Shown here piece after piece: positions 35,844 to 49,170 of a stretch of 64,000 nt of DNA. Numbering within the stretch: position 1 is the first letter of the stretch; each line of letters starts with the position of its first letter. The DNA comes from Osmia lignaria lignaria (lineage: Eukaryota > Arthropoda > Insecta > Hymenoptera > Megachilidae), in the NCBI RefSeq assembly GCF_051020975.1, contig NW_027478161.1, forward strand, positions 1,674,001-1,738,000. Direction: 5' to 3'. The translations under genes were made by a program, and so were the position numbers. The notes beneath the pieces were generated by a model. It was not told the DNA's origin. It saw only the letters and a list, made by a program, of their open reading frames with translations, and ran no database searches.

Positions 35844-36490
35844 AAGTAGGAAACTTAATTCTCTACAAAAAAGGTCTCTTAACATTTTGCCATAGCTCGC
35901 TTCGTTTCCGAGATATTTGCAGATTTATCTCAGGGGAAGGGGCCTGACGGACATATTTCGAGATATTTCTTCTTCTTGTTGTTCTTCTTCTGCACAGCTC
36001 AGCTGGAAGTGGCATTTGCAGCTCGCAATAGTGCAGAGTTATCTCAAAGAGAGGGGCCACGGTGTTTCTGTATCTCTATTATGTTGGTGCGGCTTCGGAA
36101 CTTTTAGATATCTTGATATATCTCGAGAACTACGCATCTGATCAAAAAATATCATAGAAGATAAAAAGTAGGAAACTTAATTCTCTACAAAAAAGGTCTC
36201 TTGACATTTCGCCATAGCTCGCTTCGTTTCCGAGATATTTGCAGATTTATCTCAAGGGAAGGGGCCTGTCGGACATATTTCGAGATATTTCTTCTTCTTG
36301 TTGTTCTTCTTCTGCACAGCTAAGCTGGAAGTGGCATTTGCGGCTCGCACTAGTGCAGAGTTATCTCAAAGAAAGGGGCCACGGTGTTTCTGTATCTCTA
36401 TTATGTTGGTGCGGCTTCGGAACTTTTAAATATCTCGATATATCTCGAAAACTACGCTTCTGATCAAAAAATATCATAGAACATAAATTG
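35250..36490 (+). repeat. Two-monomer (644-bp) tandem duplication
   Basis: The pair at phase 35,273 and 35,595 recurs at 35,917 and 36,239. The first of each pair has CAGCTCAGCTGG and CTTTTAGATATCTTG. The second has CCTGTCGGACAT with GCGGCTCGCACTAGTG. Differences include CTCAAGGG against CTCAGGGG, and CTCTTAACATTTCG against CTCTTGACATTTCG near 36,200. Edges are approximate. Confidence 0.78.
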
Positions 36491-36632
36491 TGGGAAACAT
36501 AATTCTCTACAAAAAACGTCTCTTAACATTTTGCCATAGCTCGCTTCGTTTCCGAGATATTTGCAGATTCAGCTCAAAGGAACTGGCCTGACGGACATAT
36601 TTCGAGATATTTCTTCTTCTTGTTGTTCTTCC

Positions 36633-39208
36633 TCTGCACAGCTAAACTGGAAGTGGCATTTACAGCTCGCAATAGTGCAGAGTTATCTCAAAGAAAGGGG
36701 CCACGGTGTTTCTGTATCTCTATTATGTTGTTGCGGCTTCGGAACTTTTAAATATCTTGATATATCTCGAGAACTACGCCTCTGATCGAAAAATATCATA
36801 GAACATAAAAAGTAGGAAACTTAATTCTCTACAGAAAAGGTCTCTTAACATTTTGCCATAGCTCGCTTCGTTTCCGAGATATTTGCAGATACATCTCAAG
36901 GGAAGGGGCCTGACGGACATATTTCGAGATATTTCTTCTTCTTGTTGTTCTTCTTCTGCACAGCTAAACTGGAAGTGGCATTTACAGCTCGCAATAGTGC
37001 AGAGTTATCTCAAAGAAAGGGGCCACGGTGTTTCTGTATCTCTATTATGTTGGTGCGGCTTCGGAACTTTTAAATATCTTGATATATCTCGAGAACTACG
37101 CATCTGATCAAAAAATATCATAGAACATAAAAAGTGGGAAACTTAATTCTCTACAAAAAAGGTCTCTTAACATTTTGCCATAGCTCGCTTCGTTTCCGAG
37201 ATATTTGCAGATTTATCTCAAGGGAAGGGGCCTGACGGACATATTTCGAGATATTTCTTCTTCTTGTTGTTCTTCTTCTGCACAGCTAAACTGGAAGTGG
37301 CATTTACAGCTCGCAATAGTGCAGAGTTATCTCAAAGAAAGGGGCCACGGTGTTTCTGTATCTCTATTATGTTGGTGCGGCTTCGGAACTTTTAAATATC
37401 TTGATATATCTCGAGAACTACGCATCTGATCAAAAAATATCATAGAACATAAAAAGTGGGAAACTTAATTCTCTACAAAAAAGGTCTCTTAACATTTTTC
37501 CATAGCTCGCTTCGTTTCCGAGATATTTGCAGATTTATCTCAAGGGAAGGGGCCTAACGGACATATTTCGAGATATTTCTTCTTCTTGTTGTTCTTCTTC
37601 TGCACAGCTAAACTGGAAGTGGCATTTCTAGCTCGCAATAGTGCAGAGTAATCTCAAAGAGAGGGGCCACGGTGTTTCTGTATCTCTATTATGTTGGTGC
37701 GGCTTCGGAACTTTTAAATATCTTGATATATCTCGAGAACTACGCATCTGATCAAAAAATATCATAGAAGATAAAAAGTAGGAAACTTAATTCTCTACAA
37801 AAAAGGTCTCTTAACATTTTGCCATAGCTCGCTTCGTTTTCGAGATATTTGCAGATTTATCTCAAGGGAAGGGGCCTGACGGACATATTTCGAGATATTT
37901 CTTCTTCTTGTTGTTCTTCTTCTGCACAGCTAAACTGGAAGTGGCATTTACAGCTCGCAATAGTGCAGAGTTATCTCAAAGAAAGGGGCCACGGTGTTTC
38001 TGTATCTCTATTATGTTGGTGCGGCTTCGGAACTTTTAAATATCTTGATATATCTCGAGAACTACGCCTCTGATCGAAAAATATCATAGAACATAAAAAG
38101 TAGGAAACCTAATTCTCTACAAAAAAGGTCTCTTTACATTTTGCCATAGGTCACTTCGTTTCCGAGATATTTGCAGATATATCTCAAGGGAAGGGGCCTG
38201 ACGGACATATTTCGAGATATTTCTTCTTCTTGTTGTTCTTCTTCTGCACAGCTAAGCTGGAAGTGGCATTTACAGCTCGCAATAGTGCAGAGTTATATCA
38301 AAGAAAGGGGCCACGGTGTTTCTGTATCTCTATTATGTTGGTGCGGCTTCGGAACTTTTAAATATCTTGATATATCTCGAGAACTCCGCATCTGATCAAA
38401 AAATATCATAGAAGATAAAAAGTAGGAAACTTAATTCTCTACAAAAAAGGTCTCTTAACATTTTGCCATAGCTCGCTTCGTTTCCGAGATATTTGCAGAT
38501 TTATCTCAAGGGAAGGGGCCTGACGGACATATTTCGAGATATTTCTTCTTCTTGTTGTTCTTCTTCTGCACAGCTAAACTGGAAGTGGCATTTACAGCTC
38601 GCAATAGTGCAGAGTTAACTCAAAGAAAGGGGCCACGGTGTTTCTGTATCTCTATTATGTTGGTGCGGCTTCGGAACTTTTAAATATCTTGATATATCTC
38701 GAGAACTACGCCTCTGATCGAAAAATATCATAGAACATAAAAAGTAGGAAACTTAATTCTCTACAAAAAAGGTCTCTTAACATTTTGCCATAGCTCGCTT
38801 CGTTTCCGAGATATTTGCAGATTTATCTCAAGGGAAGGGGCCTAACGGACATATTTCGAGATATTTCTTCTTCTTGTTGTTCTTCTTCTGCACAGCTAAA
38901 CTGGAAGTGGCATTTCCAGCTCGCAATAGTGCAGAGTTATCTCAAAGAGAGGGGCCACGGTGTTTCTGTATCCCTATTATGTTGGTGCGGCTTCGGAACT
39001 TTTAAATATCTCGATATATCTCGAAAACTACGCTTCTGATCAAAAAATATCATAGAACCTAAATTGTAGGAAACGTAATTCTCTACAAAAAAGGTCTCTT
39101 AACATTTTGCCATAGGTCACTTCGTTCCCGAGATATTTGCAGATATATCTCAAGGGAAGGGGCCTGACGGACATATTTCGAGATATTTCTTCTTCTTGTT
39201 GTTCTTCT
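36633..39208 (+). repeat. Block T, first unit of an eight-monomer tandem duplication
   Basis: This unit of 2,576 bp is exactly eight monomers and is followed directly by its copy. Private markers include TATGTTGTTGCGGC, CTACAGAAAAGG, CATTTTTCCATAGC with TTTCTAGCTCGC, CGTTTTCGAG, GAGTTATATCAAAG with GAACTCCGCATC, GAGTTAACTCAAAG, and GTATCCCTATTATG. Its left half also matches 25,685 onward at an offset of 34 monomers, linking it to block R material. Confidence 0.88.
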
Positions 39209-41797
39209 TCTGCACAGCTAAACTGGAAGTGGCATTTACAGCTCGCAATAGTGCAGAGTTATCTCAAAGAAAGGGGCCACGGTGTTTCTGTATCTCTATT
39301 ATGTTGTTGCGGCTTCGGAACTTTTAAATATCTTGATATATCTCGAGAACTACGCCTCTGATCGAAAAATATCATACAACATAAAAAGTAGGAAACTTAA
39401 TTCTCTACAGAAAAGGTCTCTTAACATTTTGCCATAGCTCGCTTCGTTTCCGAGATATTTGCAGATACATCTCAAGGGAAGGGGCCTGACGGACATATTT
39501 CGAGATATTTCTTCTTCTTGTTGTTCTTCTTCTGCACAGCTAAACTGGAAGTGGCATTTACAGCTCGCAATAGTGCAGAGTTATCTCAAAGAAAGGGGCC
39601 ACGGTGTTTCTGTATCTCTATTATGTTGGTGCGGCTTCGGAACTTTTAAATATCTTGATATATCTCGAGAACTACGCATCTGATCAAAAAATATCATAGA
39701 ACATAAAAAGTGGGAAACTTAATTCTCTACAAAAAAGGTCTCTTAACATTTTGCCATAGCTCGCTTCGTTTCCGAGATATTTGCAGATTTATCTCAAGGG
39801 AAGGGGCCTGACGGACATATTTCGAGATATTTCTTCTTCTTGTTGTTCTTCTTCTGCACAGCTAAACTGGAAGTGGCATTTACAGCTCGCAATAGTGCAG
39901 AGTTATCTCAAAGAAAGGGGCCACGGTGTTTCTGTATCTCTATTATGTTGGTGCGGCTTCGGAACTTTTAAATATCTTGATATATCTCGAGAACTACGCA
40001 TCTGATCAAAAAATATCATAGAACATAAAAAGTGGGAAACTTAATTCTCTACAAAAAAGGTCTCTTAACATTTTTCCATAGCTCGCTTCGTTTCCGAGAT
40101 ATTTGCAGATTTATCTCAAGGGAAGGGGCCTAACGGACATATTTCGAGATATTTCTTCTTCTTGTTGTTCTTCTTCTGCACAGCTAAACTGGAAGTGGCA
40201 TTTCTAGCTCGCAATAGTGCAGAGTTATCTCAAAGAGAGGGGCCACGGTGTTTCTGTATCTCTATTATGTTGGTGCGGCTTCGGAACTTTTAAATATCTT
40301 GATATATCTCGAGAACTACGCATCTGATCAAAAAATATCATAGAAGATAAAAAGTAGGAAACTTAATTCTCTACAAAAAAGGTCTCTTAACATTTTGCCA
40401 TAGCTCGCTTCGTTTTCGAGATATTTGCAGATTTATCTCAAGGGAAGGGGCCTGACGGACATATTTCGAGATATTTCTTCTTCTTGTTGTTCTTCTTCTG
40501 CACAGCTAAACTGGAAGTGGCATTTACAGCTCGCAATAGTGCAGAGTTATCTCAAAGAAAGGGGCCACGGTGTTTCTGTATCTCTATTATGTTGGTGCGG
40601 CTTCGGAACTTTTAAATATCTTGATATATCTCGAGAACTACGCCTCTGATCGAAAAATATCATAGAACATAAAAAGTAGGAAACCTAATTCTCTACAAAA
40701 AAGGTCTCTTTACATTTTGCCATAGGTCACTTCGTTTCCGAGATATTTGCAGATATATCTCAAGGGAAGGGGCCTGACGGACATATTTCGAGATATTTCT
40801 TCTTCTTGTTGTTCTTCTTCTGCACAGCTAAGCTGGAAGTGGCATTTACAGCTCGCAATAGTGCAGAGTTATATCAAAGAAAGGGGCCACGGTGTTTCTG
40901 TATCTCTATTATGTTGGTGCGGCTTCGGAACTTTTAAATATCTTGATATATCTCGAGAACTCCGCATCTGATCAAAAAATATCATAGAAGATAAAAAGTA
41001 GGAAACTTAATTCTCTACAAAAAAGGTCTCTTAACATTTTGCCATAGCTCGCTTCGTTTCCGAGATATTTGCAGATTTATCTCAAGGGAAGGGGCCTGAC
41101 GGACATATTTCGAGATATTTCTTCTTCTTGTTGTTCTTCTTCTGCACAGCTAAACTGGAAGTGGCATTTACAGCTCGCAATAGTGCAGAGTTAACTCAAA
41201 GAAAGGGGCCACGGTGTTTCTGTATCTCTATTATGTTGGTGCGGCTTCGGAACTTTTAAATATCTTGATATATCTCGAGAACTACGCCTCTGATCGAAAA
41301 ATATCATAGAACATAAAAAGTAGGAAACTTAATTCTCTACAAAAAAGGTCTCTTAACATTTTGCCATAGCTCGCTTCGTTTCCGAGATATTTGCAGATTT
41401 ATCTCAAGGGAAGGGGCCTAACGGACATATTTCGAGATATTTCTTCTTCTTGTTGTTCTTCTTCTGCACAGCTAAACTGGAAGTGGCATTTCCAGCTCGC
41501 AATAGTGCAGAGTTATCTCAAAGAGAGGGGCCACGGTGTTTCTGTATCCCTATTATGTTGGTGCGGCTTCGGAACTTTTAAATATCTCGATATATCTCGA
41601 AAACTACGCTTCTGATCAAAAAATATCATAGAACCTAAATTGTAGGAAACGTAATTCTCTACAAAAAAGGTCTCTTAACATTTTGCCATAGGTCACTTCG
41701 TTTCCGAGATATTTGCAGATATATCTCAAGGGAAGGGGCCTGACGGACATATTTCGAGATATTTCTTCTTCTTGTTGTTCTTCTTCTGCACAGCTAA
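39209..41797 (+). repeat. Block T, second unit
   Basis: This is a tandem copy of 36,633-39,208. Three differences were seen: CATACAACAT near 39,372 against CATAGAACAT, GAGTTATCTC near 40,220 against GAGTAATCTC in the first unit, and CGTTTCCGAG near 41,699 against CGTTCCCGAG near 39,123. The match stops at 41,798 (TAAGCTGG against TAAACTGG). Confidence 0.88.
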
Positions 41798-43269
41798 GCT
41801 GGAAGTGGCATTTACAGCTCGCAATAGTGCAGAGTTATATCAAAGAAAGGGGCCACGGTGTTTCTGTATCTCTATTATGTTGGTGCGGCTTCGGAACTTT
41901 TAAATATCTTGATATATCTCGAGAACTCCGCATCTGATCAAAAAATATCATAGAAGATAAAAAGTAGGAAACTTAATTCTCTACAAAAAAGGTCTCTTAA
42001 CATTTTGCCATAGCTCGCTTCGTTTCCGAGATATTTGCAGATTTATCTCAAGGGAAGGGGCCTGACGGACATATTTCGAGATATTTCTTCTTCTTGTTGT
42101 TCTTCTTCTGCACACCTAAGCTGGAAGTGGCATTTGCGGCTCGCACTAGTGCAGAGTTATCTCAAAGAAAGGGGCCACGGTGTTTCTGTATCCCTATTAT
42201 GTTGGTGCGGCTTCGGAACTTTTAAATATCTCGATATATCTCGAAAACTACGCTTCTGATCAAAAAATATCATAGAACCTAAATTGTAGGAAACGTAATT
42301 CTCTACAAAAAAGGTGTCTTAACATTTTGCCATAGCTCGCTTCGTTTCCGAGATATTTGCAGATTTATCTCAAGGGAAGGGGCCTGACGGACATATTTCG
42401 AGATATTTCTTCTTCTTGTTGTTCTTCTTCTGCACAGCTAAACTGGAAGTGGCATTTACAGCTCGCAATAGTGCAGAGTTATCTCAAAGAAAGGGGCCAC
42501 GGTGTTTCTGTATCTCTATTATGTTGGTGCGGCTTCGGAACTTTTAATTTCTTGATATATCTCGAGAACTACGCCTCTGATCGAAAAATATCATAGTACA
42601 TAAAAAGTAGGAAACTTAATTCTCTACAAAAAAGGTCTCTTAACATTTTGCCATAGCTCGCTTCGTTTCCGAGATATTTGCAGATACATCTCAAGGGAAG
42701 GGGCCTGACGGACATATTTCGAGATATTTCTTCTTCTTGTTGTTCTTCTTCTGCACAGCTAAATTGGAAGTGGCATTTACAGCTCGCAATAGTGCAGAGT
42801 TATCTCAAAGAAAGGGGCCACGGTGTTTCTGTATCTCTATTATGTTGGTGCGGCTTCGGAACTTTTAAATATCTTGATATATCTCGAGAACTACGCATCT
42901 GATCAAAAAATATCATAGAACATAAAAAGTGGGAAACTTAATTCTCTACAAAAAAGGTCTCTTAACATTTTGCCATAGCTCGCTTCGTTTCCGAGATATT
43001 TGCAGATTTATCTCAAGGGAAGGGGCCTGACGGACATATTTCGAGATATTTCTTCTTCTTGTTGTTCTTCTTCTGCACAGCTAAACTGGAAGTGACATTT
43101 CCAGCTCGCAATAGTGCAGAGTTATCTCAAAGAGAGGGGCCACGGTGTTTCTGTATCCCTATTATGTTGGTGCGGCTTCGGAACTTTTAAATATCTCGAT
43201 ATATCTCGAAAACTACGCTTCTGATCAAAAAATATCATAGAACCTAAATTGTAGGAAACGTAATTCTCT
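41798..43269 (+). repeat. Mixed monomers including the first 1-bp length change
   Basis: Satellite monomers at phase 42,035, 42,357, 42,678 and 43,000. The second is 321 bp because CTTTTAAATATCTTG has become CTTTTAATTTCTTG near 42,541-42,554. Every monomer before this point in the window is exactly 322 bp. Other private changes are CTGCACACCTAAGC near 42,109 and GGTGTCTTAAC near 42,314. No gene is present. Confidence 0.85.
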
Positions 43270-44558
43270 ACAAAAAAGGTCTCTTAACATTTTGCCATAG
43301 GTCACTTCGTTTCCGAGATATTTGCAGATATATCTCAAGGGAAGGGGCCTGACGGACATATTTCGAGATATTTCTTCTTCTTGTTGTTCTTCTTCTGCAC
43401 AGCTAAGCTGGAAGTGGCATTTACAGCTCGCAATAGTGCAGAGTTATATCAAAGAAAGGGGCCACGGTGTTTCTGTATCTCTATTATGTTGGTGCGGCTT
43501 CGGAACTTTTAAATATCTTGATATATCTCGAGAACTACGCATCTGATCAAAAAATATCATAGAACATGAAAAGTAGGAAACTTAATTCTCTACAAAAAAG
43601 GTCTCTTAACATTTTGCCATAGCTCTCTTCGTTTCCGAGATATTTGCAGATTTATCTCAAGGGAAGGGGCCTAACGGACATATTTCGAGATATTTCTTCT
43701 TCTTGTTGTTCTTCTTCTGCACAGCTAAACTGGAAGTGGCATTTCCAGCTCGCAATAGTGCAGAGTTATCTCAAAGAGAGGGGCCACGGTGTTTCTGTAT
43801 CTCTATTATGTTGGTGCGGCTTCGGAACTTTTAAATATCTTGATATATCTCGAGAACTACGCATCTGATCAAAAAATATCATAGAAGATAAAAAGTAGGA
43901 AACCTAATTCTCTACAAAAAAGGTCTCTTAACATTTTGCCATAGGTCACTTCGTTTCCGAGATATTTGCAGATATATCTCAAGGGAAGGGGCCTGACGGA
44001 CATATTTCGAGATATTTCTTCTTCTTGTTGTTCTTCTTCTGCACAGCTAAGCTGGAAGTGGCATTTACAGCTCGCAATAGTGCAGAGTTATATCAAAGAA
44101 AGGGGCCACGGTGTTTCTGTATCTCTATTATGTTGGTGCGGCTTCGGAACTTTTAAATATCTTGATATATCTCGAGAACTACGCATCTGATCAAAAAATA
44201 TCATAGAACATGAAAAGTAGGAAACTTAATTCTCTACAAAAAAGGTCTCTTAACATTTTGCCATAGCTCTCTTCGTTTCCGAGATATTTGCAGATTTATC
44301 TCAAGGGAAGGGGCCTAACGGACATATTTCGAGATATTTCTTCTTCTTGTTGTTCTTCTTCTGCACAGCTAAACTGGAAGTGGCATTTCCAGCTCGCAAT
44401 AGTGCAGAGTTATCTCAAAGAGAGGGGCCACGGTGTTTCTGTATCTCTATTATGTTGGTGCGGCTTCGGAACTTTTAAATATCTTGATATATCTCGAGAA
44501 CTACGCATCTGATCAAAAAATATCATAGAAGATAAAAAGTAGGAAACCTAATTCTCTA
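43270..44558 (+). repeat. Two-monomer (644-bp) tandem duplication
   Basis: The pair at phase 43,322 and 43,644 is repeated at 43,966 and 44,288. The first of each has CATAGGTCACTTCG, GAGTTATATCAAAG and the CATGAAAAGTAGG linker. The second has CTCTCTTCG, CCTAACGG and AGAAGATAAAAAG with AGGAAACCTAATTC. I saw no differences inside the duplicated part. The unit after the second pair continues with AAAAAACGTCTC and a different monomer. Confidence 0.83.
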
Positions 44559-46915
44559 CAAAAAACGTCTCTTAACATTTTGCCATAGCTCGCTTCGTTT
44601 CCGAGATATTTGCAGATTCAGCTCAAAGGAACTGGCCTGACGGACATATTTCGAGATATTTCTTCTTCTTGTTGTTCTTCTTCTGCACAGCTAAGCTGGA
44701 AGTGGCATTTACAGCTCGCAATAGTGCAGAGTTATCTCAAAGAGAGGGGCCACGGTGTTTCTGTATCTCTATTATGTTGGTGCGGCTTCGGAACTTTTAA
44801 ATATCTTGATATATCTCGAGAACTACGCTTCTGATCAAAAAATATCATAGAACATAAATTGTAGGAAACATAATTCTCTACAAAAAAGGTCTCTTAACAT
44901 TTTGCCATAGCTCGCTTTGTTTCCGAGATATTTGCAGATTTATCTCAAGGGAAGGGGCCTAACGGACATATTTCGAGATATTTCTTCTTCTTGTTGTTCT
45001 TCTTCTGCACAGCTAAGCTGGAAGTGGCATTTGCAGCTCGCAATAGTGCAGAGTTATCTCAAAGAAAGGGGCCACGGTGTTTCTGTATCTCTATTATGTT
45101 GGTGCGGCTTCGGAACTTTTAAATATCTTGATATATCTTAAGAACTGCGCATCTGATCAAAAAATATCATAGAACATAAAAAGTAGGAAACCTAATTCTC
45201 TACAAAAAAGGTATGTTAACATTTTGCCATAGCTCGCTTCGTTTCCGAGATATTTGCAGATTTATCTCAAGGGAAGGGGCCTGACGGACATATTTCGAGA
45301 TATTTCTTCTTCTTGTTGTTCTTCTTCTGCACAGCTAAGCTGGAAGTGGCATTTCCGGCTCGCACTAGTGCAGAGTTATCTCAAAGAAAGGGGCCACGGT
45401 GTTTCTGTATCTCTATTATGTTGCTGCGGCTTCGGAACTTTTAAATATCTCGATATATCTCGAAAACTACGCTTCTGATCAAAAAATATCATAGAACATA
45501 AATTGTAGGAAACATAATTCTCTACAAAAAAGGTCTCTCAACATTTTGCCATAGCTCACTTCGTTTCCGAGATATTTGCAGATATATCTCAAGGGAAGGG
45601 GCCTGACGGACATATTTCGAGATATTTCTGCTTCTTGTTGTTCTTCTTCTGCACAGCTAAGCTGGAAGTGGCATTTCCAGCTCGCAATAGTGCAGAGTTA
45701 TCTCAAAGAGAGGGGCCACGGTGTTTCTGTATCTCTATTATGTTGGTGCGGCTTCGGAACTTTTAAATATCTTGATATATCTCGAGAACTACGCATCTGA
45801 TCAAAAAATATCATAGAAGGTAAAAAGTAGGAAACTTAATTCTCTACAAAAAAGGTCTCTTAACATTTTGCCATAGCTCGCTTCGTTTCCGAGATATTTG
45901 CAGATTTATCTCAAGGGAAGGGGCCTGACGGACATATTTCGAGATATTTCTTCTTCTTGTTGTTCTTCTTCTGCACAGCTAAGCTGGAAGTGGCATTTGC
46001 GGCTCGCACTAGTGCAGAGTTATCTCAAAGAAAGGGGCCACGGTGTTTCTGTATCTCTATTATGTTGGTGCGGCATCGGAACTTTTAAATATCTCGATAT
46101 ATCTCGAAAACTACGCTTCTGATCAAAAAATATCATAGAACATAAATTGTAGGAAACATAATTCTCTACAAAAAAGGTCTCTTAACATTTTGCCATAGCT
46201 CGCTTCGTTTCCGAGATATTTGCAGATATATCTCAAGGGAAGGGGCCTGACGGACATATTTCGAGATATTTCTTCTTCTTGTTGTTCTTCTTCTGCACAG
46301 CTAAGCTGGAAGTGGCATTTACAGCTCGCAATAGTGCAGAGTTATCTCAAAGAAAGGGGCCACGGTGTTTCTGTATCTCCATTATGTTGGTGCGGCTTCG
46401 GAACTTTTAAATATCTCGATATATCTCGAAAACTACGCTTCTGATCAAAAAATATCATAGAACATAAATTGTAGAAAACATAATTCTCTACAAAAAACGT
46501 CTCTTAACATTTTGCCATAGCTCGCTTCGTTTCCGAGATATTTGCAGATTCAGCTCAAAGGAACTGGCCTGACGGACATATTTCGAGATATTTCTTCTTC
46601 TTGTTGTTCTTGCTCTGCACAGCTAAGCTGGAAGTGGCATTTGCAGCTCGCAATAGTGCAAAGTTATCTCAAAGAAAGGGGCCACGGTGTTTCTGTATCT
46701 CTATTATGTTGGTGCGGCTTCGGAACTTTTAAATATCTCGATATATCTCGAAAACTACGCTTCTGATCAAAAAATATCATAGAACATAAATTGTAGGAAA
46801 CATAATTCTCTACAAAAAAGGTCTCTTAACATTTTACCATAGCTCGCTTCGTTTCCGAGATATTTGCAGATTTATCTCAAGGGAAGGGGCCTAACGGACA
46901 TATTTCGAGATATTA
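44559..46915 (+). repeat. Mixed 322-bp monomers
   Basis: Satellite sequence in which several right-zone variants first appear: GATATTTCTGCTTCTTG near 45,620, GGTGCGGCATCGG near 46,070 and GTATCTCCATTATG near 46,374. Monomers with GATTCAGCTCAAAGGAACTG recur at 44,610 and 46,542. The copy at 44,932 has ATATCTTAAGAACTGCGC, and its linker is followed by AAGGTATGTTAAC. No higher-order period is clear and no gene is seen. Confidence 0.8.
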
Positions 46916-49170
46916 CTTCTTCTTGTTGTTCTTCTTCTGCACAGCTAAGCTGGAAGTGGCATTTGCAGCTCGCAATAGTGCAGAGCTTTCTCAAAGAAAG
47001 GGGCCACGGTGTTTCGGTATCTCTATTATGTTGGTGCGGCTTCGGAACTTTTAAGTATCTTGATATATCTCGAGAACTGCGCATCTGATCAAAAAATATC
47101 ATAGAACATAAAAAGTAGAAAACTTAATTCTCTACAAAAAAGGTCTCTTAACATTTTGCCATACCTCGCTTCGTTTCCGAGATATTTGCAGATTTATCTC
47201 AAGGGAAGGGGCCTAACGGACATATTTCGAGATATTTCTGCTTCTTGTTGTTCTTCTTCTGCACAGCTAAGCTGGAAGTGGCATTTGCAGCTCGCAATAG
47301 TGCAGAGTTATCTCAAAGAAAGGGGCCACGGTGTTTCTGTATCTCTATTATGTTGGTGCGGCTTCGGAACTTTTAAATATCTTGATATATCTCGAGAACT
47401 ACGCATCTGATCAAAAAATATCATAGAGCATAAAAAGTAGGAAACTTAATTCTCTACAAAAAAGGTCTCTTAACATTTTGCCATAGCTCACTTCGTTTCC
47501 GAGATATTTGCACATTTATCTCAAGGGAAGGGGCCTAACGGACATATTTCGAGATATTTCTTCTTCTTGTTGTTCTTCTTCTGCACAGCTAAACTGGAAG
47601 TGGCATTTCCAGCTCGCAATAGTGCAGAGTTATCTCAAAGAGAGGGGCCACGGTGTTTCTGTATCTCTATTATGTTGGTGCGGCTTCGGAACTTTTAAAT
47701 ATCTTGATATATCTCGAGAACTACGCATCTGATCAAAAAATATCATAGAAGATAAAAAGTAGGAAACTTAATTCTCTACAAAAAACGTCTCTTAACATTT
47801 TGCCATAGCTCGCTTCGTTTCCGAGATATTTGCAGATTTATCTCAAGGGAAGGGGCCTGACGGACATATTTCGAGATATTTCTTCTTCTTGTTGTTCTTC
47901 TTCTGCACAGCTAAGCTGGAAGTGGCATTTACAGCTCGCAATAGTGCAGAGTTATCTCAAAGAAAGGGGCCACGGTGTTTCTGTATCTCTATTATGTTGG
48001 TTGCGGCTTCGGAACTTTTAAATATCTTGATATATCTCGAGAACTACGCATCTGATCAAAAAATATCATAGAACATAAAAAGTAGGAAACTTAATTCTCT
48101 ACAAAAAAGGTCTCTTAACATTTTGCCATAGCTCGCTTCGTTTCCGAGATATTTGCACATTTATCTCAAGGGAAGGGGCCTAACGGACATATTTCGAGAT
48201 ATTTCTTCTTCTTGTTGTTCTTCTTCTGCACAGCTAAACTGGAAGTGGCATTTCCAGCTCGCAATAGTGCAGAGTTATCTCAAAGAAAGGGGCCACGGTG
48301 TTTCTGTATCTCTATTATGTTGGTGCGGCATCGGAACTTTTAAATATCTCGATATATCTCGAAAACTACGCTTCTGATCAAAAAATATAATAGAACATAA
48401 ATTGTAGGAAACATAATTCTCTACAAAAAAGGTCTCTTAACATTTTGCCATAGCTCGCTTCGTTTCCGAGATATTTGCAGATATATCTCAAGGGAAGGGG
48501 CCTGACGGACATATTTCGAGATATTTCTTCTTCTTGTTGTTCTTCTTCTGCACAGCTAAGCTGGAAGTGGCATTTACAGCTCGCAATAGTGCAGAGTTAT
48601 CTCAAAGAAAGGGGCCACGGTGTTTCTGTATCTCTATTATGTTGGTGCGGCTTCGGAACTTTTAAATATCTTGATATATCTCGAGAACTACGCATCTGAT
48701 CAAAAAATATAATAGAACATAAAAAGTAGGAAACTTAATTCTCTACAAAAAAGGTCTCTTAACATTTTGCCATAGCTCGCTTCGTTTCCGAGATATTTGC
48801 ACATTTATCTCAAGGGAAGGGGCCTAACGGACATATTTCGAGATATTTCTTCTTCTTGTTGTTCTTCTTCTGCACAGCTAAACTGGAAGTGGCATTTCCA
48901 GCTCGCAATAGTGCAGAGTTATCTCAAAGAAAGGGGCCACGGTGTTTCTGTATCTCTATTATGTTGGTGCGGCATCGGAACTTTTAAATATCTCGATATA
49001 TCTCGAAAACTACGCTTCTGATCAAAAAATATCATAGAACATAAATTGTAGGAAACATAATTCTCTACAAAAAAGGTCTCTTAACATTTTGCCATAGCTC
49101 GCTTCGTTTCCGAGATATTTGCAGATATATCTCAAGGGAAGGGGCCTGACGGACATATTTCGAGATATTT
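46916..49170 (+). repeat. Block U, first unit of a seven-monomer tandem duplication
   Basis: This unit of 2,255 bp (seven monomers plus 1 bp) repeats immediately. Markers are GAGCTTTCTCAAAG with GTTTCGGTATC and TTTTAAGTATCTTG, TAGAGCATAAAAAG, GCACATTTATCTC, the 1-bp insertion TATGTTGGTTGCGG near 47,995-48,004, and GGTGCGGCATCGG. The inserted base explains why the offset is not a multiple of 322. The bounding mismatch is at 46,915 (GATATTACTTC). Confidence 0.9.
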
